In this document: positions 10,501 through 21,175 of the stretch, one piece after another
Numbering within the stretch: the first letter of the stretch is position 1
Layout: each line of letters opens with the position of its first letter
Assembly: GCF_025399195.1 (NCBI RefSeq)
Contig: NW_026252139.1
Location: forward strand, 1-64,000
Reading direction: 5' to 3'
Source: Umbelopsis ramanniana AG
Lineage: Eukaryota; Mucoromycota; Umbelopsidomycetes; Umbelopsidales; Umbelopsidaceae
Length of the DNA: 64,000 bases
Program-made: the position numbers and the translations under genes
Notes under the pieces: generated by a model
What the model saw: the letters and a program-made list of their open reading frames with translations, nothing else
Databases searched by the model: none
Told to the model about the DNA's origin: nothing

Positions 10501-12888
10501 GCAAGCCAAACCAATCTTCTTGATATCAGTGATCAGGACGACGATCTTGCACCAATATCAACGAAATCACCAGCTAATATACAGGCATCCGGTAAAGCAA
10601 GTACCTTATCTGAGTATGAAAAAATGGCTCGAAGCCCATTACTTCAATCAACGGATTCGACGTACCGTAAGATAGTTAGGAGTGGTGCGCACACAATTGG
10701 CGCTCAAGCTGGCAGAGGTTATGCAAATCGGCGTCACTCGGTTGCAAGTATAAGCTCACTTGATACCCATGCACCAGATGTCGCGAAGAAATCTGCGTAT
10801 AACACTGCTACGGACGAAAGTATCTTGCGTCGCCGACATGAAAGGAATCGAAGACTTAGTTTGCATGAGCGACTTCAAAACCTTGTTGCAGAGCATCGCA
10901 TTAAGGAAGATGATGAAGACACGGACATGAAGTGGGATCCAAAGCTGGCTCTAGAAGTCAATAACGTTGACACTCGCGAACACCACTCTACACAGCTCCT
11001 ATCCAAAAGAACATCGGTTCGCCCGCATACGGTCTATGAAGAATATAGCAGTCGACAATACATTAACAGCGATGAGAAGGAGCCGGCTCAGCCTAAACCT
11101 TTTGTATCCGAAGGTATGAAGCCACGACATGCATTGGAAGCTTTTTCATCTCAGTTATGTCCATACGAGCGAGAGGAAGTACCAAAGTATAGCAAGGTCT
11201 ACTACATTAGCCCCAAGGATAGAAAGCAATATGCTACCCCAGAAAAGGCCGAATTCAACCATGGTTATGACGACGAACGCGGAGACTACATTATTAACAT
11301 GCACGATCATCTCTGTTATCGCTACGAGATCACTGATTTGCTCGGCAAGGGTTCCTTTGGTCAAGTTCTAAAATGTTTGGACCATAAAACTGGCGAATAT
11401 GTCGCTATTAAGATCATTCGAAACAAAAAGCGGTTCCACGCTCAAGCACTTGTTGAAGTGAAGATTTTGCAAGACCTCGTCTCTTGGGTAAGTGTATGCA
11501 TACATTCATCCTGGTACTGTAGGTTGTTACTAATATGACGCATTTTACTCTTGTACAGGATCCTGAAGACCGTTATAATAATGTTCGCATGACTGACCAC
11601 TTCTACTTTCGAAATCATCTTTGTATTGCTTTTGAATGTCTGAGCATGAATTTGTATGAATTCATTAAGAGCAATAATTTCCGTGGTTTCAGCCTTGCTC
11701 TCATCAGAAGGTATAGGCTATTGCGTTTTGACTGCAATATGAGAAACACTACATATCTAACACTTGTTGAATGCAGATTCACTGCCCAAATATTGAACTC
11801 TTTATCGCTGCTACATCAGCACAACGTTATTCATTGTGATCTTAAACCTGAAGTAAGTTGAGATTGTTGCAAATGAATACTTACAAGAACATTCATATTT
11901 ACTCGTACGTTGGCAGAATATTTTGCTCAAATACCCTAACCGAAGCACAATCAAAATCATCGATTTCGGAAGCAGCTGCTTGCAAACAGAAAAAGTTTAC
12001 ACCTATATTCAAAGCCGCTTTTATAGATCACCAGAAGTCATTCTAGGTAGGTCATCTCGCTATAGTCGTCTTCTCAAAGCTTGGACCATATTATTCACAA
12101 ACGCATGATAGGAATGACGTATAGTATGACAATTGATATGTGGAGCTTGGGTTGCATTTTAGCAGAGCTATACACCGGTAAGACAATGAAACTTTGTTCA
12201 GTGCGAATCTTATTTGTAGGTGAATGCAAAGCTAACCGATGAACTCTGACAATTAGGATACCCACTCTTTCCTGGAGAAAATGAGCAAGAGCAGCTGGCC
12301 TGCATTATGGAAGTGCAAGGAGTTCCCAAACCGTACCTTGTCGAGAAGAGTACAAGACGAAAATTATTCTTTGGTGAGACACTTCATCCATTGATGAATA
12401 CCATCATATTCGACACTCTAATATTGTATTTTTCAGATTCCTACGGTAACCCAAGATTAGTGCCTAACTCAAGAGGCAAAAAGCGAAAACCCAATAGCAA
12501 GACACTGGCACAGGTTCTGCGGTGTAATGATCAACTCTTTGTAGACTTTGTGAGTCGATGTCTGGACTGGGATCCAGAAAAGAGGATGACGCCAGACGAA
12601 GGAATGTTTCATGAATGGATCCAGGAATCAAGCCACAAATCGGTTTCAAATCGACAAAGCTTTGGAACAAGATACTCAGAAGGAACGCTGACTCCACCTT
12701 CTTCTGCCGCTAAATTATACAGGTGAGGTGACGCTTTTAAAAACAAAGGACGGGACTTGGGTTACTTTTACTGACATCTACATGTCTTACCTTTTGTTAT
12801 CACTAGCCAATCGAAATCACTTTCTAAGGAGGAAAAGATCCTTACTGCTGCTCAGCAGCTTGCATCCATTTACCTTTCTACAAATTAA
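7512..12888 (+). CDS. DYRK2/Pom1-class protein kinase with a very long Ser-rich N-terminus (5' end incomplete)
   Basis: Dual-specificity Tyr-regulated kinase. Exons, all in phase: 7512-7658, 7762-8345, 8414-10027, 10105-11487, 11559-11710, 11777-11852, 11917-12046, 12112-12177, 12257-12373, 12437-12722 and 12807-12888. They encode about 1,545 residues; an in-frame stop upstream of 7512 and the lack of an ATG in that exon mean that one more 5' exon exists, or that translation starts at ATG 7791. The first ~1,150 residues are Ser/Arg/Pro-rich and probably disordered. A DYRK2-type DH box ([10 protein letters not shown]) precedes the kinase: [26 protein letters not shown] and the activation loop [13 protein letters not shown] with the autophosphorylated second Tyr. 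The DH box and loop place it with Pom1/DYRK2 and not with Yak1 or DYRK1. Such kinases control polarity and cell-size signals; that role is inferred here. Confidence 0.92.
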
Positions 12889-13055
12889 GAAAGCTTCAAT
12901 AGATACGAGTGGCCACATCTTTATTTATTGACACAATAAAACCATACCATTTTCAGACTCATTTTTACGCAAGATGCGTAATGATGGAATAATCCCAAAA
13001 TTGGAGTTTTCGCATCCGACGCGCGCACATACCATTTCACCAGTATACCACTACA

Positions 13056-13524
13056 ATGGCAACCATGCCCCACGAATCATTGAAGAAGACCGTAGGGCCA
13101 ATATATGATTCAGCACTTGGCTTCGTTAACACTGTTTGGCAATTGTAAGTATAAGATTCAAGTTACCACATTACGATAAGATCTTGGTGTTAACCTTCGA
13201 ATCTTGGCAAGCCCTGAAGCACAACTATTCTCTCATATCTATTTGGTGCTGGCTGCTGTTCCTATCCTAATATTTCTTCTATCAATCGTATTCATAAGTT
13301 TTGGACTAGTCTCTTTTCTTTTATTCATACTTATTGGCGTTGAAGTTTTTGTTGTCGTGCTCAGCTTGTGCATACTTGTGCCAGTGCTTATCATCTGTTT
13401 CTGGGTCGCCGTGGTTGCCTTCCTAGCCATCTTTATCGGTATCAAGGTGCTTCATTTAGCTGCTGAATTTAGTGGCCCCGTTAAGACACCATCTACTATA
13501 AGTAAAGCGACGAAGGAACAATAA
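13056..13524 (+). CDS. Promethin/LDAF1-like small membrane protein
   Basis: Two exons (13056-13144, 13212-13524) encode 133 aa. After ~40 polar residues, about 70 residues are almost wholly hydrophobic, broken by a few small polar residues, giving two hairpin-like pairs of membrane segments (..PILIFLLSIVFISFGL.. to ..AFLAIFIGIKVL). A polar tail ends in KATKEQ. The length and topology are those of promethin (TMEM159/LDAF1), which works with seipin where lipid droplets bud from the ER. The assignment rests on architecture, with only weak sequence resemblance, so another small ER hairpin protein is possible. It is convergent with RPA2. Confidence 0.6.
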
Positions 13525-13745
13525 CGAATATGACCAGACGGTCTTCATGTCATCGATTGGATTTCTATGCAAACAAGCGTGATGCAAAAATCGAAATGAC
13601 AAGAAAACATATTGACATCGCGCCATCCTTTTGATCAGAAAAAATACAGTTGGAGCACTTTTCTATTCTTTACTTTCATAGCTTTTTATTCATTAAGTAT
13701 CCACGTAGTGCAAATCTCTCATACATCTATTCATACCAAACTCCA

Positions 13746-15054
13746 TTAAAACGATTCTGCAGATTTTACATGGTATTCATCAATAGTAGCATACAAATGC
13801 CCTTCATTTTGCAAATAATCGATAGACTCTCTGCGAGGGACAAATGGTTTGTTAGTTATGAAGCATATCGTGCACCCACCAGGCCCCACTCTCATGCTCC
13901 ACGTGCTCTCTCCTACTTACTTGACTTGTGTCTCGGTATATTTTCCTTGCAAGCGAGTCACCACTTGATTGATTTCAGCACCTTGGTCCAAGTGTCCAAA
14001 CTGTTGTATAACTTCGATCACATCCTCGTTTACACCACGGCCACCGCTCTTTTGGCTATTGCCCATAAAGTTGCTTGCATTATATGCTGACGTTGAGAAA
14101 GTATCCGTTGATCCTGCTTGTCCGTTCTTAAGATAAAAAGAAAAATGTGAACAAATATTTTGGATCAGTTTCGCACGGTGATATTAGACTTACGGAGCGA
14201 CCCTTTGAGAACTGTAAGTGTGTCAAGATAGCTTCTAAGAAATGATGTGTGATCTCGTTGGCGCTGGTGATGGGCCGTATTTGGAAAGCTACGACATGTG
14301 TCTTTTGATTAAACTGGGCCAGTCTTCCTACAACACGGACGTAGTTTCCGACGCTTTATGAGAAGGTCGAAAAGTCAGTTACAAAAATAGTGTCAGAATT
14401 TGGCAGCAATGACTGACGTGAAATTACATTATCTGTGCTCTCTTTTCTCTCTCAGCGTCACTATCTTGTTGAATCTGATCTAACCACTGACGAACATCAA
14501 TAGATCCAGTACCATCTTCCATTGTGTATGCAATATTTGCGGATTGTGGATTTATCTGACGCACAACTGCGACGAATGTTACCTTTGGGATTTTGTGAGC
14601 ATTATAAGAATATACCTTATTCACAGTATTGCAAAGTGAAATACCTGAGTAACATCGGTATTGTCAATTTTGAATTCGGACTCTCCATGAGACTGCTGAG
14701 AGTTAAGCATTTGTTTGATAGTAACAGGTCGCAAAGTCTGTTCACTTGGTCTTGTCTATTCAAATGGCGCAGTTAGTTTGACCATCAACATGTTCATAGT
14801 ATGAGAAGCGTATTATTCCTACTTTGTTCTGAGTCTGGTTACCGCCATTATTATCGTAGTGAGAGGAGTCCATGAAACCTCCACCTGTGTTTTCGACGCC
14901 GTTCATGTCATCGTAGCCATAACTGTTGTATCCTGCAAGGATCGCGACATTAGCAAATCAAAACATTGAAGGGAATATAGTGTGTATTCTAAAATCTCGA
15001 GTAGCTATGTACATGCATGGCAGAAGACTTCAATTCCTTTGACTCACCTGCCAT
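13746..15054 (-). CDS. RPA2: Replication protein A 32-kDa subunit
   Basis: Middle subunit of the RPA heterotrimer that coats single-stranded DNA in replication and repair. Seven exons: 15048-15054, 14823-14932, 14645-14755, 14428-14582, 14194-14353, 13921-14126 and 13746-13830, 277 aa. The first exon is just 7 nt (ATG GCA G). A Gly/Ser/Tyr-rich N-terminus is typical of the phosphorylated region. The OB fold follows (VTFVAVVRQINPQ, DGTGSIDVRQWLD, VGNYVRVVGRL), then a linker, then the C-terminal winged helix (VNEDVIEVIQQF, YTETQVKESIDYL, HLYATIDEYH) that binds repair partners. Family length is ~270 aa. An ACGCGT box lies 79 bp upstream of the start, fitting G1/S control. Confidence 0.95.
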
Positions 15055-15791
15055 ATTTTGTTAAAAAAAAAAGTTGAGTACCAGCGCGTCCTGTTCGCGA
15101 AGCAGTAAAGATTTTTGACCACGCCGATTTCAACGCGTACGACGTCACAAAGGCAATTGGTGAATATGATTGGTTACAATTGTCATCACATTAGCCAACG
15201 CAAGAGTCTGTCATTGCGATTTGCCGGTTGAACACACCAAAAAGTATTCATAAATGATACCAATGCTACATTTTAACAAAAAATTCGTTAATATTTTCTA
15301 ATATGACTCATTTTGTGAAAGGCATGAGTATACATGAACTAAGAGGCACCATGGGTAAGACCAGTTAAGCCAGATTGAAATACGTAAATATGGATGGGGC
15401 CAAGATACAGTATTTATTGACGGTAACAGTGAATGTCATTTACCAAGAAAGAAAATATGCGCTTGTTCTCAATGTTTTAGTGGTGAACTTCGTCAGTAAC
15501 AGTGCAACCCATAAGCTGCCTCATAATCTTTGTATGCTTTTTCATCTTCAAAATCATACATCGTATTATGCGATGCGAGAGTTTGTTCAATGTCATGTCT
15601 TTCGAATTTTCGACTTTAGATATTCAGATAGGTTTGCAGTAATATTGTGAAGTCGCCTGCGGTCAAACATCGGCTGAGGCCAAATTGAAGTTGTGACGCG
15701 CGAAATTGACCCAATCGCAGAGGAACAAGCATTAAAGGGGGGATTAGCTGGCTCGAATGACCCTGATCTTCCGCCCTTTGTCATTTAAATC
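15055..15791. other. Divergent spacer between RPA2 and the SPP gene
   Basis: A 737-bp intergenic stretch serving two divergent genes. Apart from the ACGCGT/GACGTCA pair it has ACGCGCGAAA at 15696-15705, an E2F/SBF-like TTTCGCGCG on the minus strand, about 90 bp before the SPP start. The open frame at 15375-15650 looks random. Confidence 0.5.
15133..15147. promoter_or_regulatory. MCB-like ACGCGT plus GACGTCA motif upstream of RPA2
   Basis: ACGCGT at 15133-15138 is the MluI cell-cycle box bound by MBF in yeasts, and GACGTCA at 15141-15147 is a CRE/ATF-type half. They sit 79-93 bp upstream of the RPA2 start codon. RPA2 is an S-phase gene in other fungi, so the placement is sensible, but a 6-bp match is weak alone. 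Confidence 0.45.
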
Positions 15792-17218
15792 ATGGTCGAA
15801 ACCGGGCTCATCGTTGCATATGGATCGCTGCTTACCATGGCATGCATCCCGATCTATGCAGGATCGTTTGAGTCACTGAAAGGCGTTAAGCGACCCAAGA
15901 ATGCCGCTCCTCGCAAGAAGAGCAATAATCCCTTGGACGATTCTGACTCAGAGTCAGAGTCAATTACAGAAAGTCTGTCAGCGAACGATGCTTGGATGTT
16001 CCCTGTGTTCGGCTCAGGCGTTCTGTTTTCTCTATACCTTCTGTTCCGCTTCTTGAATAAGGAATACATCAATTACTTACTCACCGGCTACTTTGCTATC
16101 CTTGGATGCGCAGCTGTCGCGAAGGTCGGATTGCTTCTCGCTAAGAAAGCTTTGCCTTTCAGCGTTCTCAAGCATGTTGAAAAATATAAGGTTACCATTA
16201 GCAAGCAAGGAAAACGTATGTAGTTCAACATTAACGCATCGAAACTCCCTTGTTCCATTATTAACATTCTACCCTTAAATAGATCTATACAATGCCAACT
16301 TCACTGCCGTCCATGCCGGTCTTTTGACAACTTCTATCCTTCTCACTGTCTACTACGTGCTGACCAAGAATTGGATTGCATCAAACTTTTTCGGCATTTG
16401 TTTCGCCCTAAATGCTATACAACTCTTGTCTTTAGACTCTTTCAAGACTGGTATGATTCTCCTCAGCGGACTCTTCTTCTATGACATTTTCTGGGTGTTT
16501 GGTACCGAGGTTATGGTTAGCGTCGCTAAGAACTTTGATGCACCTATCAAGGTCGTATGGCCCAAGGATATCATTGGTGTCCTGGCTGGGACAGTTGAAA
16601 AGACTGAGTTTACAATGCTGGGTCTTGGTGACATCGTTATTCCAGGTATGCGTATAGAACTTGACCCCATTGTTAAATTGTCCTAAGCTCACCCTCATGC
16701 TATCTAATATAGGTATCTTCGTAGCCTTGTGCTTGAGATTCGATCACCACCAGGCTTGGCAACGCAACCCTACCGGCAACTTCCGCTCCACAAACTTTAG
16801 CAGACCGTACTTCACTTCCTGCGCTATAGCTTATATTACTGGCCTGGTCACTACCGTTGTTGTCATGCACACCTTCCAAGCTGCCCAACCTGCATTACTA
16901 TACCTTTCCCCCGCTTGTATTTTGTCAACGTTGCTTACCGCTGCTGTACGTGGCGAAATCAAGGAGCTCTTTGCTTATTCGACCGAAGAAGATAACGAGG
17001 AGGCTAAGAAGAGCAAAAAATCTGAGAAGAAGGAAGAAACTGTAAAGGAAGAGAAGAAGACAGTGGAGACTGTAGATACTGTAGAGGAAACCGACAAGGC
17101 TGACGAAGCTGACGTTGAAGATGAAGACTATGTTGCTGTGAACGCCGATGACAGCAAAGGCGCATCTCCCAAAGCCTCCAAGAAGAAGAAGGGAAGTAAG
17201 AAAAAAAGTGGAAAATAA
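15792..17218 (+). CDS. Signal peptide peptidase (intramembrane aspartyl protease)
   Basis: Presenilin-type protease that cuts leftover signal peptides and some tail-anchored proteins within the ER membrane. Three exons (15792-16215, 16283-16645, 16713-17218) give 430 aa. The catalytic pair is visible: Tyr208-Asp209 in FFYDIFWVF and Asp258 in LGLGD, with the conserved PAL motif at 322-324 (AAQPALLYL). Several hydrophobic segments flank these. A Ser/Asp-rich loop follows the first membrane segment. The C-terminus is a long acidic then Lys-rich tail, ending KKKSGK, longer than in animal SPP and probably cytosolic. It is convergent with the DMAC1-like gene. Confidence 0.94.
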
Positions 17219-17349
17219 ATCATAGAAACGGTCTCATATGTACATTGATCAAGCTTGCCAGCTTGACAGAATTCTCCTTCCCCATATCATTTTTTTTTTG
17301 ACAAACTAAAAATGGCTGTTGAAATATTTACAATGGCACAAACGTTTTA

Positions 17350-17839
17350 TTATATGATCAATCTGTATAATCCAGCAGAAATAAACACTGGAAAAAGATA
17401 AAATAAGTAAGGATAATGGACCTATACTAGTTTCACAATGAATTCGATACATACGGACTCCTGTAACGCCGAAGCCGACGGCTGTTCCTTGCTTCGAAGG
17501 TATGCGACGAATTTTGCGTGCCTCATTTAACGCATAACCCCCAATTCCTGTAAAGGCAGCTGCACCAGTCAATTTGCAAGGTAAGCAATCCTTGTACGCT
17601 GGCTGATTCTCTTTCTCGCTCAAAGCAGCTTGAACATTGGTTGCAAATCTCTCGGTGTTTGAGTTAGGGGTACCAACGGGGTCGCCTGAGGTCATTTCCG
17701 CTAAAGTTATATTTGTAACTGGCTGTATCGAGCTATTACCCTGCACTTTGATCGTGGATTTCTCGTATAAGCTTTGCTCAGCTGATCGTTCGGACATTTG
17801 TAAATAGGTGGAGTGTCCGTTTGCAGACGTTGCTGTCAA
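17350..17839 (-). CDS. DUF4536 / DMAC1 (TMEM261)-like mitochondrial membrane protein
   Basis: Two exons (17455-17839, 17350-17387) encode 140 aa. The C-terminal half has the Cys-x-x-Cys block YKDCLPCKLTGAAAF followed by a Gly-rich membrane segment (GIGGYALNEARKI) and a second one (VGFGVTGVLFISAGLYRLII) completed by the 38-nt last exon. This is the layout of the small DUF4536 proteins; human DMAC1 helps assemble the distal membrane arm of complex I. The first ~80 residues are polar and unlike the family; a later Met (codon 15) could be the real start. The assignment rests on the CxxC-plus-two-TM pattern. Confidence 0.65.
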
Positions 17840-19165
17840 AATTTCTGAATACGTGGCCTGGGTGTGTGACCTGGGTATCAGAACAGCCTAAAAAAATTCT
17901 ATCCGTTGCTTCTTCACTGTTCGCTGGCTGGAAGTTGGCTCCTAGTGGAACCCTGGCGTATGTAGTTTTTGGGCAATGTCTACAGCTTTGACATCATGTT
18001 TCATTATCTAAGCATGCTGAGCAACCTCCATGTTTGTTAAGAATTCCACAGTGTTGCGATACCAAATAAACAGTCCAGATACATGGGAGGTCGATCTGAA
18101 TCATTGGCATAATTTTAAACGATATCAATTGGGTGAGAGTCAGTATCGTATTTGAGGGCGGAAGATGGAAGGCGGGATCAAAAAGTCCATCCTATGACTA
18201 AGAGGTGTCATTTAAGTCCCTAGTCAAATCCGAAGGTTCAAAGCTGCTCAGCTTTATCAGCACCTGATGTGATCAGAGAGTTAGAATGGGCCATACGTTA
18301 TCGTCACTGAAATGAAACTAATTTTTTCTTTTAAAGAATTGCATGCAATAGAAATTGTATAATGTGAAACAGATAGTCCCAATGTTTTCTTTTCCCTTCT
18401 TCCCTGCACCAATGAAACTAAGAGAATCCTAACTTCTAAGTAGGGAAGTAATTCGTGTGAGACAGAAATAGCACACTTCTGGTATAATCCCTGGCGTATG
18501 AGATGGCCCTTATACAAACGGATGGATAGCGAAAATGTAACAACATAGTACATACGGAAAAAGAAAATCTTTTTTAGTACCTTAGAACTCCTTTCGCTAA
18601 TCCCCTTAATTCTGCACTCTGCAAGTTGAGAATTGAGTGGCTGTCGGTCTCGCTGTCGGTGTTTAAATGGAGGCATCTACTTGCTGTGCCAGATATGGTA
18701 GAATATCTCGTAGCCAACATTCTTGCACGGAATGGTCTATACAAAAGCTGTAAGTGCTCACGGAAATACAGAAACCAGAATCTAATTGTCTTTGAAATAA
18801 ATTTTAATAGGCTTGGTGTGAAATTCGTCTTAGGCACCTAGCTTTCGGATATTGAATGTGACTCAAACATTGCGAACAATGGGTGCGTGCACCGAGTCAC
18901 TATCAGTTTCAGATTCATCTGTGCGAGCTGGGAGCGTGGCGATGGTTAGTTGATCAAAAATGAAACCTTGCATGTCTGGGACCTCAACTCCTGTCATTAT
19001 AAATAGCAGCGATAATTCTAGAGAACTTCCTTCATTTTTATCATTCAAGAGTCTATCCTTTGCTGTGCAAAGTCCCATTCCATCCATTCCAACTTAAATT
19101 CTAAACTGAAAAGCCTGGTGCTACTCCATTCCCTTCATCTTTATTAAACAATCCAAATTTCAAGT
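17840..19165. other. 1.3-kb spacer upstream of the thaumatin-like gene
   Basis: Divergent spacer. Open frames at 18281-18676 and 18626-18841 overlap on opposite strands and show no domain, so I treat them as chance. A TATA box lies near its right end. Nothing else is visible. Confidence 0.5.
18998..19005 (+). promoter_or_regulatory. TATA box (TATAAATA) of the thaumatin-like gene
   Basis: TATAAATA lies 161-168 bp before the start codon at 19166 and is followed by pyrimidine-rich sequence, consistent with a strongly expressed secreted-protein gene with a ~130-nt 5' leader. Confidence 0.6.
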
Positions 19166-19873
19166 ATGTTGAACATTATCAAGATTTCTCTCATCGCCGG
19201 TCTCGCTGGCCTCGCCGTCGCCGCCCCTGTTAGCGGTGGAAAGACTATTAACATCAAGAACAACTGCGGTAAGACCGTCACTCTCGGCTGGCTCACCAAT
19301 GGCCAAAGCAACGATCATACAACTCTTCTTGACTTGGATGCCGGTGCTTCCCACTCAATCACTCCTGGTAACAACTGGGGTGGCCGTGTCTGGGCCCGTG
19401 ATCAGTGCAGCCATAGTGATATGACCCAATGTGGTACCTCTGGTGCTGTCTCTCCCGCTACTTTGGCTGAATTCCTGTTCAACGGTGCCGGTAGCCAAGA
19501 CTACTATGATGTATCTCTCGTTGATGGTTTCAACTTGCCTATGAACATTGTTCCCAACGGTGGTCAATCCGGCGGTGGTAAATACTCATGCGGTACTCCC
19601 TCGGCCACATCCTTCCCTAGCTGCCCCTCTGCCAATGAAGTTAAGGACAATAGTGGTAATGTCGTTGGATGCAAGAGCGCATGCTCCGAGTCCGGAAGCC
19701 CTGAAGACTGCTGCACTGGCGAGTACAACTCTCCCGGAAAGTGTGCTGCTAACGCTTTCGCTAAACTCGTTAAGGCTGATGCCCCCACTGCCTACTCTTA
19801 CGCTTACGATGACGCTACTTCCACTTTCGCCTGTGGAGCTTCTAGCTACACTGTCAACCTCTGCCCTGCTTAG
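19166..19873 (+). CDS. Secreted thaumatin-like protein
   Basis: Single-exon gene, 235 aa. A signal peptide occupies about residues 1-19 (LIAGLAGLAVA, cleavage near AVA-AP). The mature protein has the thaumatin fold signature: NNCGKTVTLGW near the N-terminus, WGGRVWARDQC, then CGTSGAVSPATLAEF, YYDVSLVDGFNLPM and a Cys-rich domain II (GCKSACSE, DCCTGEY, PGKCAAN), ending near VNLCP. Cysteines are numerous and paired as in fungal TLPs. Such proteins bind or hydrolyse beta-glucans or act in wall remodelling; which applies here is not shown. Codon use is strongly biased (many C-ending codons), suggesting high expression. Confidence 0.93.
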   Translation: MLNIIKISLIAGLAGLAVAAPVSGGKTINIKNNCGKTVTLGWLTNGQSNDHTTLLDLDAGASHSITPGNNWGGRVWARDQCSHSDMTQCGTSGAVSPATLAEFLFNGAGSQDYYDVSLVDGFNLPMNIVPNGGQSGGGKYSCGTPSATSFPSCPSANEVKDNSGNVVGCKSACSESGSPEDCCTGEYNSPGKCAANAFAKLVKADAPTAYSYAYDDATSTFACGASSYTVNLCPA

Positions 19874-20491
19874 ATATATAAATGAATTAACTGCTGATAG
19901 AAAAAAAAAAAACAAGAAAAAAGATCACTCATTTTGTTACAGTAGAATATTTGTTTGTATACCCATTCACAGCGACAGTGAACCACATTAGACCATTAAA
20001 AATGACATTTTCTAGAATACCACCTTCGTCTGTATGAGCCGATAACTGTTTACTTCATTTCCATTGTGTGAAATCGCCTTACAAATTTTTTTTTTCAGTT
20101 TCTTGGTAGTGATTTTTTTTTTTTTTTTTCGAAATGCATTTTTACGCAAGTAGTTCAAACGAACAGAAGTGAAACAATCTTGAACGTTCCAGACCGGTTC
20201 AAAGTAGTCTGACTAGGAATATCGACTAACTATAACACCGATGCGCTGTGTTTCTAAAAGTGAATTTTAAAGAGTAATTTGGCATTAGTCACTTCTACTG
20301 AGAGATTCTTGCAAAATTATCAAACCAATGTTTGGGCTGTCATTATTTTAAACTGTTTGGTTTGGTCCGATCAATTCATTCATATTGATTGATGGCGAGT
20401 CACGTGCTCATTATGCGTATGCTTGTTACACGCCATTTTACCACGGGCCGGTCTGAGCCCCGCACTTGCTTGTTTGTCGATAACTCTGTCA
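19874..20491. other. Spacer between the thaumatin-like and AANAT-like genes, with CACGTG
   Basis: Contains the 3' region of the thaumatin-like gene, T-rich tracts at 20085-20130, and a CACGTG E-box at 20401-20406, 86 bp before the downstream start. No gene seen. Confidence 0.55.
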
Positions 20492-21085
20492 ATGCCTTCT
20501 GTCAGCATGGCGAAAACACCTTCGGATCTCAGCTATCGTCATGTTAAAATAGATGATCTCGATACAATAGCTAATTTGGAAACCAATTCTTATGATCCCG
20601 ACGAGGCAGCCTCCCGTGAGAGCATTGCAAAGAGAATTGACATTGCACAAACTCGGCCAGCATTATTCCTAGTCGCAACGGCACATACTGTCATTGAAAA
20701 GTGTGATATGGAACTCGGTCTCTGCACTCAAGAAGAAGTCGAAACGGTTATAGCCTTTGTCAACGCCACTTTGACAACATCAGACCTTGTTACGGATGAA
20801 AGTATGCGTAGCCACGAAGATAACGGTACAACCGTAGCCATCCACAGTGTTTGCGTATCTCCACAGTATCGAGGTCAAGGTATTGCACAAAAGCTGCTCG
20901 ATAACTATTTGGATGGACTCCGTGCTGCGGCAAGCAACGGCAATAACAAACAATATAAGAGAGTTGCATTACTCAGCAGACCTCAATTGGTTGGCTTGTA
21001 CGAGAAGGCAGGATTTAAGTGCATTGGACAGAGCTCTGTAGTTCACGGTCCTGAGCCATGGTTTGATTGTATTATTGATTTGTAA
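20492..21085 (+). CDS. Arylalkylamine/serotonin N-acetyltransferase-like GNAT
   Basis: Single exon, 197 aa from the ATG at 20492; a second in-frame ATG at 20507 (MAKTPSDLSYR) is an equally good start. GNAT fold acetyltransferase transferring acetyl from CoA to an amine. Visible motifs: the N-terminal IANLETNSYDPDEAAS typical of AANAT-type enzymes, motif A VHSV-like block read here as AIHSVCVSPQYRGQGIAQKLL (Q/RxxGxG/A pyrophosphate loop QYRGQGIA), then VALLSRPQLVGLYEKAGF with the conserved Tyr and GF. The FDCIIDL end matches fungal members. The substrate is unknown; yeast Paa1-type enzymes acetylate polyamines and arylalkylamines. Confidence 0.85.
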   Translation: MPSVSMAKTPSDLSYRHVKIDDLDTIANLETNSYDPDEAASRESIAKRIDIAQTRPALFLVATAHTVIEKCDMELGLCTQEEVETVIAFVNATLTTSDLVTDESMRSHEDNGTTVAIHSVCVSPQYRGQGIAQKLLDNYLDGLRAAASNGNNKQYKRVALLSRPQLVGLYEKAGFKCIGQSSVVHGPEPWFDCIIDL

Positions 21086-21175
21086 TATGGGACAGGGAAC
21101 GAAGAAGTTTAATTGGGCTTTGCAATAAAACCAAATTTACTATTGTATCCTATATACGTTGCCATTGGATTTGGC

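Noticed and set aside
18281-18841. Overlapping ORFs of 70-130 codons on opposite strands
   Set aside because: Mutually exclusive frames, no motif and no start context; treated as chance.
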